Numbered from the stretch's first letter, positions 1-8,328 are shown. The stretch: DNA of 51,560 nucleotides from Candidatus Omnitrophota bacterium (GCA_017992455.1 JAGOOP010000012.1:1-51560), one strand, 5' to 3'. A program made the numbers and translations. Notes: generated by a model from the sequence alone, not told the origin.

Positions 1-20
1 ACCATTTCCGTCTCGTTCAT
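1..20 (-). CDS. Probable start of prmC (partial)
   Basis: An ATG on the minus strand opens a reading frame (MNETEMV) 26 bases after the prfA stop and runs off the window. A GGGGAC stretch lies just upstream. In many bacteria the gene after prfA is prmC (hemK), the methyltransferase that modifies the GGQ glutamine of release factors. Only seven codons are visible, so the identity rests on position alone. Confidence 0.35.
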
Positions 21-46
21 CGTCCCCGGTGCCGCCCGTCTGCCGC

Positions 47-1111
47 TTACTGCGCGGCGGCCTCTTTTTCCTCGGCGGCCTTGAGGAGCGCGTCGGTGAA
101 TTCCTCGAACTGGCCGTCCATGATGGATTCAAGCTGATAACTCGTGTAATTGATCCGGTGATCGGTCACCCGGCGGTCGGGATAATTGTATGTTCGGATC
201 TTTTCGCTCCGGTCGCCGGTGCCGATGAGGGTCTTGCGCTGATCGGACACTTTTTTCGCCTCAGCCTGCTGGAGAGCGTCAAGCAGGCGCGTGCGCAGGA
301 CCCGCATTGCCTTGACCTTGTTCTTGCCCTGCGAACGCTCGTCCTGGCAGCTGACCACCAGGCCCGTGGGGATATGGGTGATACGCACCGCGGAATCCGT
401 CTTCTGCATGTGCTGGCCGCCGGCGCTCGATGCGCGGTATGTCTCGATCTTCAGATCGCTCTGATTGATGACGAGATCGACATCTTCGGGCTCGACCATC
501 ACCGCAACGGTCGCGGTCGAGGTGTGTATCCTGCCCTGCGCTTCGGTTGCGGGAACCCGCTGGACGCGGTGCACTCCGCTCTCGAATTTGAGCCTCCGGT
601 ACGCATCACGGCCGCGCACGCCGAACACCACTTCCTTGAACCCGCCCTCGTCGGTCGGATGCGAGGACATCAGATCCACATCCCATCCTTTCGACGCCGC
701 ATACTGAGTGTACATGCGGTACAGGTCGGCGGCGAACAGCGCCGCTTCGGCCCCGCCGGTCCCCTGGCGGATCTCGACCATCACGTCCTTGCCCGCATCC
801 CTGTCTTCGCCTTTGAGCGCATCCTTGATCTTCCCTTCCAGGGCAGCCTGTTTCTCCCTGAGCTGCGGCAGTTCTCCCCGCGCCATGTCGAGCAGCTGCG
901 TATCATGCTTTTCGGCGAGGAGCGATTCAAGACCGGCGATCTCACGAGCAAGCCTGGTATATTCCCTGAACATGGACACCGGCCCTTTGAGCCCCGAAAG
1001 TTCCTTGGCCAGCTTGTTATACTTCTCGGTATCCGCCATGAGGCTGTGGTCGGCGAGCATGTGCTCGAGCTCGGTGTAGCGCGCTTCAAGCCTTTGAAGT
1101 CTGTCGAACAT
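47..1111 (-). CDS. prfA: Peptide chain release factor 1
   Basis: RF1 recognises UAA and UAG in the ribosomal A site and triggers peptide release. The 354-residue protein has the usual length. It carries the codon-reading tripeptide region (VPATEAQGRIHTS) and the catalytic GGQ loop at about residue 230 (SSAGGQHMQKTDSAVR). The family more often has GGQHVNKTDSA, so the residues after GGQ are slightly unusual. The start at 1111 gives the standard N-terminus MFDRLQRLEARY; an upstream in-frame ATG would add 14 unrelated residues. It follows rpmE closely and is probably cotranscribed with rho and rpmE. Confidence 0.97.
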   Translation of the reverse strand: MFDRLQRLEARYTELEHMLADHSLMADTEKYNKLAKELSGLKGPVSMFREYTRLAREIAGLESLLAEKHDTQLLDMARGELPQLREKQAALEGKIKDALKGEDRDAGKDVMVEIRQGTGGAEAALFAADLYRMYTQYAASKGWDVDLMSSHPTDEGGFKEVVFGVRGRDAYRRLKFESGVHRVQRVPATEAQGRIHTSTATVAVMVEPEDVDLVINQSDLKIETYRASSAGGQHMQKTDSAVRITHIPTGLVVSCQDERSQGKNKVKAMRVLRTRLLDALQQAEAKKVSDQRKTLIGTGDRSEKIRTYNYPDRRVTDHRINYTSYQLESIMDGQFEEFTDALLKAAEEKEAAAQ

Positions 1112-1157
1112 GTCTATTATATCCCTCGTGTCATGCAACGAACCGCGCTGCACCCGG

Positions 1158-1361
1158 TCATTTCGTCTTGCCGTACTTCTTCATGAACTTATCAACGCGG
1201 CCTGCCGAATCGACGAGCTTCTGCTTGCCCGAGAAGAACGGGTGGCACTTGGAGCAAATTTCGACCCGGATGTTCGGCTTGGTCGAACGCGTGTGGATCG
1301 TCTCGCCGCAGGCGCAGACGATCGTACAATCCTTGTAATTCGGATGGATCTTGTCTCTCAT
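1158..1361 (-). CDS. rpmE: Ribosomal protein bL31, zinc-binding form
   Basis: This 67-residue large-subunit protein begins MRDKIHPNY and ends in a lysine-rich tail. Four cysteines in CAC and CSKCHPFF form the zinc site of the C+ type of L31; the CHPFFSGKQ segment is the family signature. The ATG at 1361 has a purine-rich AGAGAGGGAA just upstream. An upstream in-frame start would add nine residues that do not match the family. It lies between rho and prfA, a common arrangement. Confidence 0.97.
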   Translation of the reverse strand: MRDKIHPNYKDCTIVCACGETIHTRSTKPNIRVEICSKCHPFFSGKQKLVDSAGRVDKFMKKYGKTK

Positions 1362-1384
1362 GGCATTCCCTCTCTTTTCTTTGA

Positions 1385-2650
1385 TCATGTCCTCTGGTTC
1401 ATCGATCCCAAGAATTCTTCATTGTTCTTGGTCTTGCCTAATTTCTCTATCAGAAGCTCCATTGCTTCCACATTGTTCAGTTCGTTGAGGACCTTGCGCA
1501 ATATCCAGACCTTGTTGAGTTCGTCCGGTTTCAGCAGCAGTTCCTCGTGCCTCGTATTGGACCGCTTGATATCGATCGCCGGGTAGACCCTGCGCTGGAA
1601 AAGATTGCGGTCGAGCTGCAATTCCATGTTACCCGTGCCCTTGAACTCTTCGAATATGACTTCGTCCATCCGCGATCCCGTATCGACCAGCGCGGTCGCG
1701 ATGATCGTCAAAGACCCGCCTTCTTCGATGGCGCGCGCTGCGCCGAAGAAGCGTTTGGGTTTCTGGAGGGCGTTTGAATCAATACCGCCGGACAAAACCT
1801 TCCCGCTGTGCGGGACGACCGAATTGTACGCGCGCGCGAGCCTGGTGATGCTGTCAAGCAGGATCACGACGTCCTTGCCGTGTTCGACGAGGCGGCGGGC
1901 TTTTTCCAGCACGATCTCCGATACCTGGATATGGCGTTCCGGAGGCTCGTCGAATGTCGAAGAGATGACCTCTCCCTTGACGTGGCGCTGCATGTCCGTG
2001 ACCTCTTCGGGACGCTCGTCTATCAACAGGACGATCAACACGACATCGGGGTTATTGACCATGATGCCGTTGGCGATCTTCTGCAGCAGCACGGTCTTGC
2101 CGCTGTACGGCTGGGCCACGATCAGGCCGCGCTGTCCCTTGCCCATGGGGGTCAGAAGCGACATGACGCGCATGGATACCTCCTCCGGCGCGGTCTCGAC
2201 ATTGAACCGTTCATGCGGATACACGGGCGTCAGATTATCGAACAGGACCTTGTCCTTGACCTCGTCCGGATTCTCGAAATTGACCGCTTCGACCTTCAGG
2301 AGCGCGAAATATTTCTCGCCCTCTTTCGGCGGCCGGATCTGTCCCGAGACCGTATCGCCGGTCCTCAGCTCGAATTTCCTGATCTGCGACGGGGATATGT
2401 AAATATCGTCCGGGCAGGGCAGGTAGTTATAATTCGGAGAACGCAGGAACCCGAACCCCTCGGGCAGGATCTCAAGCACTCCCTCGCCGAACATCAACCC
2501 TTCCTTCTCGGCCTGGCCCTGCAGGATCTTAAAGATCAGATCCTGTTTTTTCAGGCCGCTGAAGCCGTTGACGCTCAACTCTTTTGCGAGCTTGTTCAAC
2601 TCGGTTATTTTCATGTCCTTCAGTTTACTGATATCTAACTTGTCCACCAC
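1385..2650 (-). CDS. rho: Transcription termination factor Rho
   Basis: Rho is the hexameric RNA-dependent ATPase that ends transcription. The 421-residue protein has an N-terminal helical domain, an RNA-binding cold-shock-like domain (GFGFLRSP, about residue 70), and a RecA-type motor with the Q-loop [20 protein letters not shown] and the segment [11 protein letters not shown]. The P-loop reads AQPYSGKT (residues 179-186) where Rho normally has APPKAGKT or APPRTGKT; the essential GKT is kept. The start is a GTG with a strong AAGGAGG upstream, and it overlaps the coaE end by 16 bases; a second GTG follows at 2647. Confidence 0.97.
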   Translation of the reverse strand: MVDKLDISKLKDMKITELNKLAKELSVNGFSGLKKQDLIFKILQGQAEKEGLMFGEGVLEILPEGFGFLRSPNYNYLPCPDDIYISPSQIRKFELRTGDTVSGQIRPPKEGEKYFALLKVEAVNFENPDEVKDKVLFDNLTPVYPHERFNVETAPEEVSMRVMSLLTPMGKGQRGLIVAQPYSGKTVLLQKIANGIMVNNPDVVLIVLLIDERPEEVTDMQRHVKGEVISSTFDEPPERHIQVSEIVLEKARRLVEHGKDVVILLDSITRLARAYNSVVPHSGKVLSGGIDSNALQKPKRFFGAARAIEEGGSLTIIATALVDTGSRMDEVIFEEFKGTGNMELQLDRNLFQRRVYPAIDIKRSNTRHEELLLKPDELNKVWILRKVLNELNNVEAMELLIEKLGKTKNNEEFLGSMNQRT

Positions 2651-3252
2651 ATCCTCCTTAGTTCCGTTACTGCTTTGCGTAAATCCTTACGCGTTCCATT
2701 GTTATCTATTACAAAATCCGCCATACGGACCTTATCCTGGAGAGGGATCTGCGAATGAATGCGTCTGAACGCCGCAGCTTTGCTTAAACGGCGGCTGCTT
2801 TGCACCCTCTTTATCTGATGATTGCGCGACGCCGTCACGACGACCAGGCGGTCCACGTGCCGGTGAAAACCCGTCTCAACGAGCAGGGGCGCGTCGACGA
2901 CAACAACCCCCTTTTTGACGGCTGCGATCCGGTGCTTGACGATCTTCAGGATCGCCGGATGCATGATATTATTCAATGACTTCAACTGCGCGTCGTCGCT
3001 GAAAACGATACGCCCCAGCGCCTCCCGGTCGATCGCGCCCGAGCGCCGACACACGATCCGGGTGCCGAACCGCCGCACGAGCGCCGCATGGACCCTGGTG
3101 CCGGGCGCAAGCAGTTCATGGCCGACGGCATCCGCGTCGATGACCCGGGCGCCGAAACCCTGAAGCATGCCGGCGACGGTGGTCTTGCCTGTGCCAAGGC
3201 CGCCGGTAAGGCCGATCACCAGGCGCTCAGATCTTTTTGCGGGCTTTTTCAT
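2635..3252 (-). CDS. coaE: Dephospho-CoA kinase
   Basis: CoaE phosphorylates dephospho-CoA, the last step of coenzyme A synthesis. The 205-residue protein has a P-loop [12 protein letters not shown] near the N-terminus, followed by the [11 protein letters not shown] segment typical of the family, and [10 protein letters not shown] in the middle. The ATG at 3252 was chosen because it places the P-loop about 14 residues in; a longer reading lies inside glgA. It overlaps the glgA end by 26 bases and the rho start by 16, indicating translational coupling in one transcript. Confidence 0.94.
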   Translation of the reverse strand: MKKPAKRSERLVIGLTGGLGTGKTTVAGMLQGFGARVIDADAVGHELLAPGTRVHAALVRRFGTRIVCRRSGAIDREALGRIVFSDDAQLKSLNNIMHPAILKIVKHRIAAVKKGVVVVDAPLLVETGFHRHVDRLVVVTASRNHQIKRVQSSRRLSKAAAFRRIHSQIPLQDKVRMADFVIDNNGTRKDLRKAVTELRRMWWTS

Positions 3253-4624
3253 AGAGCTGGATATATTTCTTCGCGGATTCGGACCATGAAAAATCACAGC
3301 GCATGGCAGCAGCAACAAGCTTTTTCCATTTATCCGCAGATTCATAGGCCGAAAGCGCCTTTTTGACGGTCTTTAACAGCTCGTCGGCGCTGTATGTGCC
3401 GAAAACGAAACCGTTGGATGCGTCCACCGTATCGGCAAGGCCGCCGGTCTTGAACACCAACGGCAATGTTCCGTATTTCATGCTGATCATCTGGCCGAGG
3501 CCGCACGGCTCATACCGCGACGGCATCAGGAATATATCGCTTCCGGCATAGATCTTGTGCGCGAGCGCGTCGTCGAACTTCAAATGAAGGGAGATGACCT
3601 TCGGGTACTTCTTTATCATCTTCTCCATGATCTCGTGATATTTCGCATCGCCGGTGCCGAGGATCACCATCTGCAAAGACATCCGGCACATCCTGTCAAT
3701 TCCTTCGGCGACGATGTCGAACCCCTTCTGCTGCGCCAGGCGCGATACGACGCCGATAAGCGGCACGTTCTTCTTCACCGGGAACTTGCACAGCTTCTGC
3801 AGGTCCTCCTTGCACGCGGCCTTGCCGGCCGGGTCTTGTGCCGAAAATTTCTCAGCGATGAACGTGTCGACCGCGGGGTCCCAGATGGAATAATCAAGGC
3901 CGTTGATGATGCCGAACAACGAGTCCTTGCGGTGGTCCAGGACGCCTTCCATGCCGAAACCGAACTCTTTGGTCCGGATCTCTTTGCTGTACGTATCGCT
4001 GACCGTATTGATCACGTCGGAGAACATGATGCCGCCTTTGAGGCAATTGATCCGGTCGTAATATTCCAAAGCTTCCACGCCGAAGAAGCTCCAGGAAAGC
4101 CCCAGTTTCGGGAACTCATCCTTGCTGAACAGCCCCTGATACCCGATATTGTGGATGGTGAAGACCGTCCGCATCCCTTTATAGAACGGATCCGTCGAAT
4201 ACGTCATTGACCGCATATATACCGGCACGAGCGCCGACTGCCAGTCGTGGCAATGGATGATATCCGCTTTAAAATTTATTTCCTTGAGCAGATCGAGCGT
4301 CCTGCGGCAGAAATACGAGAACCGGTCGATATTATCGATATAATCGCCCGACTTGTCGCCGTAGAGCGCGTCGCGGCCGAAATAGAAATCGTGATCGATG
4401 AAATAGACCTTGACCGCTTTGCCCAGCGTTGCCGCCGACAGGCCGTCCCGCACCTGTTTGATCCCGAGCCCTGCCTTCGCATGCACCATTTTATACCCGG
4501 GCATGACGACGATGACTTCATGGCCCGCCTTTTCCAGCGCCGCCGGCAGCGCGCCTGCCACATCCGCAAGCCCGCCGGTCTTGGCGAACGGCACAACCTC
4601 GGACGCACACATGACGATCTTCAT
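3227..4624 (-). CDS. glgA: Glycogen synthase (ADP-glucose type)
   Basis: GlgA is a GT5 glycosyltransferase that extends alpha-1,4-glucan from ADP-glucose. At 465 residues it has family length. The N-terminal KTGGLADVAGALP binds ADP-glucose. The C-terminal GT-B half has the conserved region MPSRYEPCGLGQMISMKYGTLP and a second KTGGLADTV. The ATG at 4624 follows an AAGGAGG site. A 26-bp inverted repeat separates it from polA. A GH57 protein at 38020 could act on the same polymer. Confidence 0.96.
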   Translation of the reverse strand: MKIVMCASEVVPFAKTGGLADVAGALPAALEKAGHEVIVVMPGYKMVHAKAGLGIKQVRDGLSAATLGKAVKVYFIDHDFYFGRDALYGDKSGDYIDNIDRFSYFCRRTLDLLKEINFKADIIHCHDWQSALVPVYMRSMTYSTDPFYKGMRTVFTIHNIGYQGLFSKDEFPKLGLSWSFFGVEALEYYDRINCLKGGIMFSDVINTVSDTYSKEIRTKEFGFGMEGVLDHRKDSLFGIINGLDYSIWDPAVDTFIAEKFSAQDPAGKAACKEDLQKLCKFPVKKNVPLIGVVSRLAQQKGFDIVAEGIDRMCRMSLQMVILGTGDAKYHEIMEKMIKKYPKVISLHLKFDDALAHKIYAGSDIFLMPSRYEPCGLGQMISMKYGTLPLVFKTGGLADTVDASNGFVFGTYSADELLKTVKKALSAYESADKWKKLVAAAMRCDFSWSESAKKYIQLYEKARKKI

Positions 4625-4640
4625 AGACCCTCCTTAAATA

Positions 4641-4713
4641 ATGGGGACGGTTCTCAAAGGCGGGGGCAGTTCGACGGGCGGGGTCATCCCCCGCCTTTGA
4701 GAACCGTCCCCAT
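4641..4713. repeat. Family 2 palindromic repeat overlapping polA end
   Basis: Two perfect 26-bp inverted arms (4641-4666 and 4688-4713) flank a 21-base loop. The arms begin ATGGGGACGGTTCTC and continue into a G-rich stretch. The core GGGACGGTTCTC is shared with the inner palindrome at 7488-7522. The right arm lies inside polA and encodes its last residues; the polA stop codon lies in the loop. As RNA it would form a very stable hairpin between polA and glgA. It resembles the REP-like repeats mobilised by REP-associated transposases, but no such transposase is in this window. Confidence 0.85.
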
Positions 4714-7248
4714 GTTTTCCATCCGGTTCCAGTTGGGACCTTGGGCGACATCGACTTTGACCGGGACCACAAGCTCGATGGCATGTTCCATGATATCCCG
4801 CACCAGCGCGGCGACCTGCATAACGAGCGGCTGCGGCACGTCGAACAGCAGTTCATCGTGTATCTGCAGGATCATGCGCGCCGGTATACCTCGCATCCGC
4901 ATCACATCGCTCAAACGGACCATCGCAAGCTTTATCATGTCGCTCGCAGACCCCTGTATCGGCGCATTGACTGCCTGGCGCTCGGCGAACTGGCGCACTC
5001 CGATATTCCGGTCCTTTATCTCCGGCAGATACCGCCGGCGGCCGAGTATCGTGGCGACAAATCCGTCCTGTTTCGCTTTTGCGATCTGATCGTCTATATA
5101 TGCCTTCACGCCCGGATAGGTGGCAAAATACGCGTCGATGAACTGCTGCGCGGCAGCGATGGGAATGGACAGGTCCCTGCTTAAACCGTATGCGCTCAAA
5201 CCGTAGACGATGCCGAAGTTGATCCGTTTGGCAGCAGAGCGCATTTCGCCGGTCACGTCCGATTCCGCGCATCCGTACACAAGCGCAGCGGTCCTGCGGT
5301 GCACGTCGGCATCATCCCGAAATGCTTTGATCAACTCTTCATCGCCCGACATATGCGCAAGTATCCGCAGTTCTATCTGGGAGTAATCGAACGAAACGAG
5401 CATGCTGTCGGGAGAGAACGCGACGATCGCTTCCCTGATACTGCGCCCGAGCTCCGTCTTGACCGGGATGTTCTGCAGGTTCGGATTGCTCGAGCTCAAC
5501 CTGCCCGTCTGCGTTCCGGTCTGGTTCAGCGTTGTATGGAGCCGGTCCGTCAGCGGATTGACCAGAAGCGGCAGCGCGTCGACATATGTCGATTTCAGCT
5601 TCATAAGCTGGCGGTATTCAAGGAGCATACGCGGGAACTCATGGCGCTCGGCAAGGCCGCGCAGGACCTCTTCGTCCGTTGAAGGACCGGTCTTTGTCCT
5701 GCGGCCGGCCGGCAGCTGCAATTTCTCGAAAAGGACCTCGCGCAGCTGTTTGGGCGAGTTCAAATTGAACTCGCACCCGCACAATCCGTATATATCGCGG
5801 ATGAGCCGGGCGATCTTCTGTTCCAGTTCCCCGGATAATTGTTTAAGCCTGGCGCAATCGAGACGGATACCGTTCATCTCTATCTGGGCAAGCACCCGGA
5901 CCAGCGGCATTTCGAGCGTTTCAAAGAGCGTTATCAATTCGTTATCCCGCAGCGCACGCTCGAGCAACGGATGCATGCGGCGCACCAGGCCGACCGCGGC
6001 TGCGCTGTCAAGAGGCTCCCCTCCGGTCGCAGGGGTCTCTTTGAGATATTCCCATGCGATATCCTCGAGCGCAAAATTGCTGCGCGCAGGATTCAACAGG
6101 TACCCGGCGATCATCGTATCGAAAAAGATGCCGTTGAGCTCGACCCCGTCCGCCGCAAGGGCGACGGCGAGTTTCTTCAGGTCATGGCCGACCTTGGAAA
6201 CAGCAGGATCGGCGAGAACGTGTTTGACGCCCGGCCCGGCTTTCTCGACCCGGAAGATCCTGTCGCCGGAGCCGAATGACAGCGAATCGAGCCCGGCGCC
6301 GGCAACATACAACGCCCCCGGCGCGCAGGCTGCGGTCATATCTTTATCGACGATGAATTCAGCGGACACTGCCGGAAGCGCCGGCTGTGCCGATGCCGGA
6401 AGATCTTTCAGGAAAGCCTTCAGCTCATACTCGGTGAATATCCGGGCAAGCTTCTTGACATCCGGCTCTTTAATGGCAAGGGAATCAAGGCTGAACGCAA
6501 GGTCCATCCGGTCGTCAAGCACCGCAAGTTCTTTGTTCAGCGCTATCTGCCGGGCATTCTCCTCTATCGCCTGGCGCAGTTTCCCCGCCGGAAGCCGGCC
6601 TGCCGCCTGGACAACTTGTTCGGCCGATCCATATTCGGCAAGGAGCGCAACCGCCTTCTTTGCCGTGATCCCGCGTATGCCCGGGATATTGTCCGCCGTA
6701 TCCCCGACGAACGCGATAAGATCCGGTATCTGCGCCGGCGCAAGGCCGATCTTCTCCTTGACGCGCGCGGTATCATACATGCCTTCTGCATCCTGGGGAT
6801 TGAGCACCGCGATGTCTTCGTCTACCAGCTGGAGCAGATCCTTATCGGCGGATATGACGACCGTTCGTACGCCCTGCTTCTTTGCCTTATGAGAAAGAGT
6901 GGCGATAATGTCATCGGCCTCGAACCCCGCCTGTTCGAACAACGGAATGCCGTAGGCGGCGACGATATCCTTGATAACGGGTATCTGCCCGGACAGACCG
7001 TCGGGCATTGCCTCGCGCTGGGCCTTGTATGCCGCGAATTTCTTCTGTCTGAAGGTTTCGCGCGATACGTCAAAACAGACAGCCAGATGAACGGGTTTGT
7101 GGTCCTTGATCAGCTTGCGAAGCATGCGCACGAAGCCGAAGATCGCATTGGTCTGTTCGCCTTTCGATGTCGTCAGGCCCCTGATAGCATAAAATGCCCG
7201 GTAGCACAAAGCGGTGGCATCGATCAGGAATACTGTTGCGTTACCCAT
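4684..7248 (-). CDS. polA: DNA polymerase I
   Basis: PolA fills gaps and removes RNA primers in replication and repair. The 854-residue protein has an N-terminal 5'-nuclease (FLIDATALCYRAFYA, FEADDIIATL), a middle 3'-5' exonuclease-like domain, and a family A polymerase with motif A (SFDYSQIELR), motif B (KRINFGIVYG) and motif C (QIHDELLFD). The exonuclease domain lacks the DxE metal ligands (the equivalent reads ALYVAGAGLDSL), so proofreading is probably absent, as in Bacillus. The last nine residues, MGTVLKGGG (846-854), come from a palindromic repeat rather than from polA ancestry. A promoter and a leader of about 145 bases precede the gene. Confidence 0.96.
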   Translation of the reverse strand: MGNATVFLIDATALCYRAFYAIRGLTTSKGEQTNAIFGFVRMLRKLIKDHKPVHLAVCFDVSRETFRQKKFAAYKAQREAMPDGLSGQIPVIKDIVAAYGIPLFEQAGFEADDIIATLSHKAKKQGVRTVVISADKDLLQLVDEDIAVLNPQDAEGMYDTARVKEKIGLAPAQIPDLIAFVGDTADNIPGIRGITAKKAVALLAEYGSAEQVVQAAGRLPAGKLRQAIEENARQIALNKELAVLDDRMDLAFSLDSLAIKEPDVKKLARIFTEYELKAFLKDLPASAQPALPAVSAEFIVDKDMTAACAPGALYVAGAGLDSLSFGSGDRIFRVEKAGPGVKHVLADPAVSKVGHDLKKLAVALAADGVELNGIFFDTMIAGYLLNPARSNFALEDIAWEYLKETPATGGEPLDSAAAVGLVRRMHPLLERALRDNELITLFETLEMPLVRVLAQIEMNGIRLDCARLKQLSGELEQKIARLIRDIYGLCGCEFNLNSPKQLREVLFEKLQLPAGRRTKTGPSTDEEVLRGLAERHEFPRMLLEYRQLMKLKSTYVDALPLLVNPLTDRLHTTLNQTGTQTGRLSSSNPNLQNIPVKTELGRSIREAIVAFSPDSMLVSFDYSQIELRILAHMSGDEELIKAFRDDADVHRRTAALVYGCAESDVTGEMRSAAKRINFGIVYGLSAYGLSRDLSIPIAAAQQFIDAYFATYPGVKAYIDDQIAKAKQDGFVATILGRRRYLPEIKDRNIGVRQFAERQAVNAPIQGSASDMIKLAMVRLSDVMRMRGIPARMILQIHDELLFDVPQPLVMQVAALVRDIMEHAIELVVPVKVDVAQGPNWNRMENMGTVLKGGG

Positions 7249-7394
7249 TTTCTGGAATTGTCTGCATGGGAATCAATAGAAGGATGGCAGTCGGGACGAA
7301 CAGCTATAGAACAAAATCAAACCAAGACCTATGTCTTATTATTCGAGGCATCAAACTTTGATAACTCTCTGAAATTTAGGCAGGTTACATCCTT
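7249..7394 (-). other. Long untranslated polA leader
   Basis: About 145 bases lie between the expected transcription start of polA and its ATG, which is long for this compact region. It is AT-richer than the neighbouring genes. No recognisable riboswitch, tRNA or coding frame was found. It may be the remnant of a lost gene or a regulatory leader. Confidence 0.35.
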
Positions 7395-7400
7395 ACTATG

Positions 7401-7428
7401 ATAATATCAAATCAGGGGTTTCTGTCAA
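7401..7428 (-). promoter_or_regulatory. Sigma70-type promoter of polA
   Basis: On the minus strand a perfect -35 TTGACA (7423-7428) and a -10 TATTAT (7401-7406) are 16 bases apart. This is the only strong promoter-like match upstream of polA and lies just inside the nested repeat at 7438-7563. It probably drives polA, glgA, coaE, rho, rpmE and prfA. Confidence 0.7.
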
Positions 7429-7437
7429 GCAAAAAAA

Positions 7438-7563
7438 GGCTAAAAACGGGGTCAGAATTATTTATTTGCTGCAATGGGCTGAGTTATCATAGGGACGGTT
7501 CTCGTAGAGAACCGTCCCTATGATTTCCTAAGCAAATAAATAATTCTGACCCCGTTTTTAGCC
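7438..7563. repeat. Nested palindrome: family 1 repeat enclosing family 2
   Basis: Two perfect 33-bp arms (7438-7470 and 7531-7563) carry the family 1 core GGGGTCAGAATTATTTATTT. The 60-base spacer contains a complete 35-bp palindrome of family 2 (7488-7522, core GGGACGGTTCTC with a 3- to 5-base loop). The right arm directly abuts the nitroreductase stop codon. Both ends read GACCCCGTTTTT outward, so the outer hairpin could work as a terminator in either direction. With the polA promoter and leader this accounts for the whole 315-base gap between polA and the nitroreductase gene. Confidence 0.9.
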
Positions 7564-8163
7564 TTACCATTTTTCCCAGTGGATATTCGCTTCGTTGAAC
7601 TTGTTCTGCGGTTTCTCTACGCCGGCCGGATGGCCGACCGCGATCACGTTGAGAGGGATGACCGTATCCGGCAGACCCAGGACTGCGCGCACATGTTCAA
7701 CGCGTTCCTGAAGCGGATACATGCCGGACCACACTGCGCCCAACCCCATGCTTTCAGCCGCAAGCAGGATGTTCTGGCTTGCCGCAGAACAATCCTGGAC
7801 CCAGAAATCGCGCTCAACGCCGGATAACGCTTTGGACATATCCCCGCAGACCACGATACACGCGCCCGCCTTCACGATCATTTTCGTATACGGCAGTTTT
7901 TCAGCGAGTTTTGACAGCGTCGCCGGATCGGTCACTGCGATGAACTGCCACGGCTGCTTGTTGACCGCGCTCGGCGCTGCCATGCCGGCCTTTATCAGGG
8001 TCACGATCTCATCCCGGGTGGCCGGCTCACCCGTGTAATGGCGCACGCTTTTGCGGGAATGGATAACGGAAAGCGCGTCCGCGGCACAACAACGGCCAGC
8101 CGCCATGACGCACAAGGACAGGGAACATAAAAAAACGAAGAATCGGGCTCTCATATTTTTCAT
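7564..8163 (-). CDS. Exported nitroreductase-family protein
   Basis: This 199-residue protein belongs to the FMN-dependent nitroreductase family: SRKSVRHYTGEPA near the start of the mature domain, AAPSAVNKQPWQFIAV for FMN binding, and ESMGLGAVWSGMYP in the C-terminal half. A hydrophobic N-terminus (ARFFVFLCSLSLCVMAAG) predicts a signal peptide, which is unusual because most relatives are cytoplasmic. The ATG at 8163 overlaps a -10 box; if that promoter is used, translation would begin at the second ATG, 8154. The protein ends in EKW and its stop touches the palindrome at 7438-7563. The substrate is unknown. Confidence 0.88.
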   Translation of the reverse strand: MKNMRARFFVFLCSLSLCVMAAGRCCAADALSVIHSRKSVRHYTGEPATRDEIVTLIKAGMAAPSAVNKQPWQFIAVTDPATLSKLAEKLPYTKMIVKAGACIVVCGDMSKALSGVERDFWVQDCSAASQNILLAAESMGLGAVWSGMYPLQERVEHVRAVLGLPDTVIPLNVIAVGHPAGVEKPQNKFNEANIHWEKW

Positions 8164-8190
8164 TCTATCCCATTGAAAAAGAAAAGGCAA
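8162..8190 (-). promoter_or_regulatory. Possible nitroreductase promoter
   Basis: On the minus strand TTGCCT (8185-8190) and TAGAAT (8162-8167) are 17 bases apart. The -10 overlaps the first ATG of the nitroreductase gene, so it would make a leaderless or nearly leaderless transcript starting at the second ATG (8154). The -35 lies at the edge of the inverted repeat at 8186-8255. Confidence 0.45.
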
Positions 8191-8255
8191 GGGGATAATC
8201 TACTTACTCACTGTCCGGCAATGATTGCCGTGAGAACAGCTTCGATCCCCTTGCC
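8186..8255. repeat. 70-bp element with 11-bp terminal inverted repeats
   Basis: The ends GGCAAGGGGAT (8186-8196) and ATCCCCTTGCC (8245-8255) are perfect inverted repeats. Inside, CGGCAA-TGA-TTGCCG (8216-8230) forms a second hairpin, partly extended by CTCAC and GTGAG. On the minus strand the distal arm is followed by CTTTTCTTTTT, so it could be a Rho-independent terminator for the acsB operon. It could also be a small mobile repeat. Only one copy is seen here. Confidence 0.6.
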
Positions 8256-8291
8256 TCCATACGGTGGTACTTCTGACGATGTTACTTTACC

Positions 8292-8324
8292 GCGAATCAG
8301 GTATTTGTAAATGGCCGGATTCGC
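8292..8324. terminator. Weak hairpin after the lipoprotein gene
   Basis: GCGAATC (8292-8298) and GATTCGC (8318-8324) form a 7-bp stem starting just after the stop of the lipoprotein gene at 8329. The T tract lies on the plus-strand side only, so it does not look like a proper intrinsic terminator for the minus-strand operon. Confidence 0.25.
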
Positions 8325-8328
8325 CTTT

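Noticed and set aside
29-1186. 385-codon plus-strand open frame
   Set aside because: It is the antisense shadow of prfA; no family resemblance, and prfA is unmistakable.
5402-6892. 496-codon plus-strand open frame
   Set aside because: Antisense to polA; serine/arginine-rich composition typical of a shadow frame.
7270-7390. Possible tRNA-like segment in the polA leader
   Set aside because: No acceptor stem pairing or T-loop sequence could be found.
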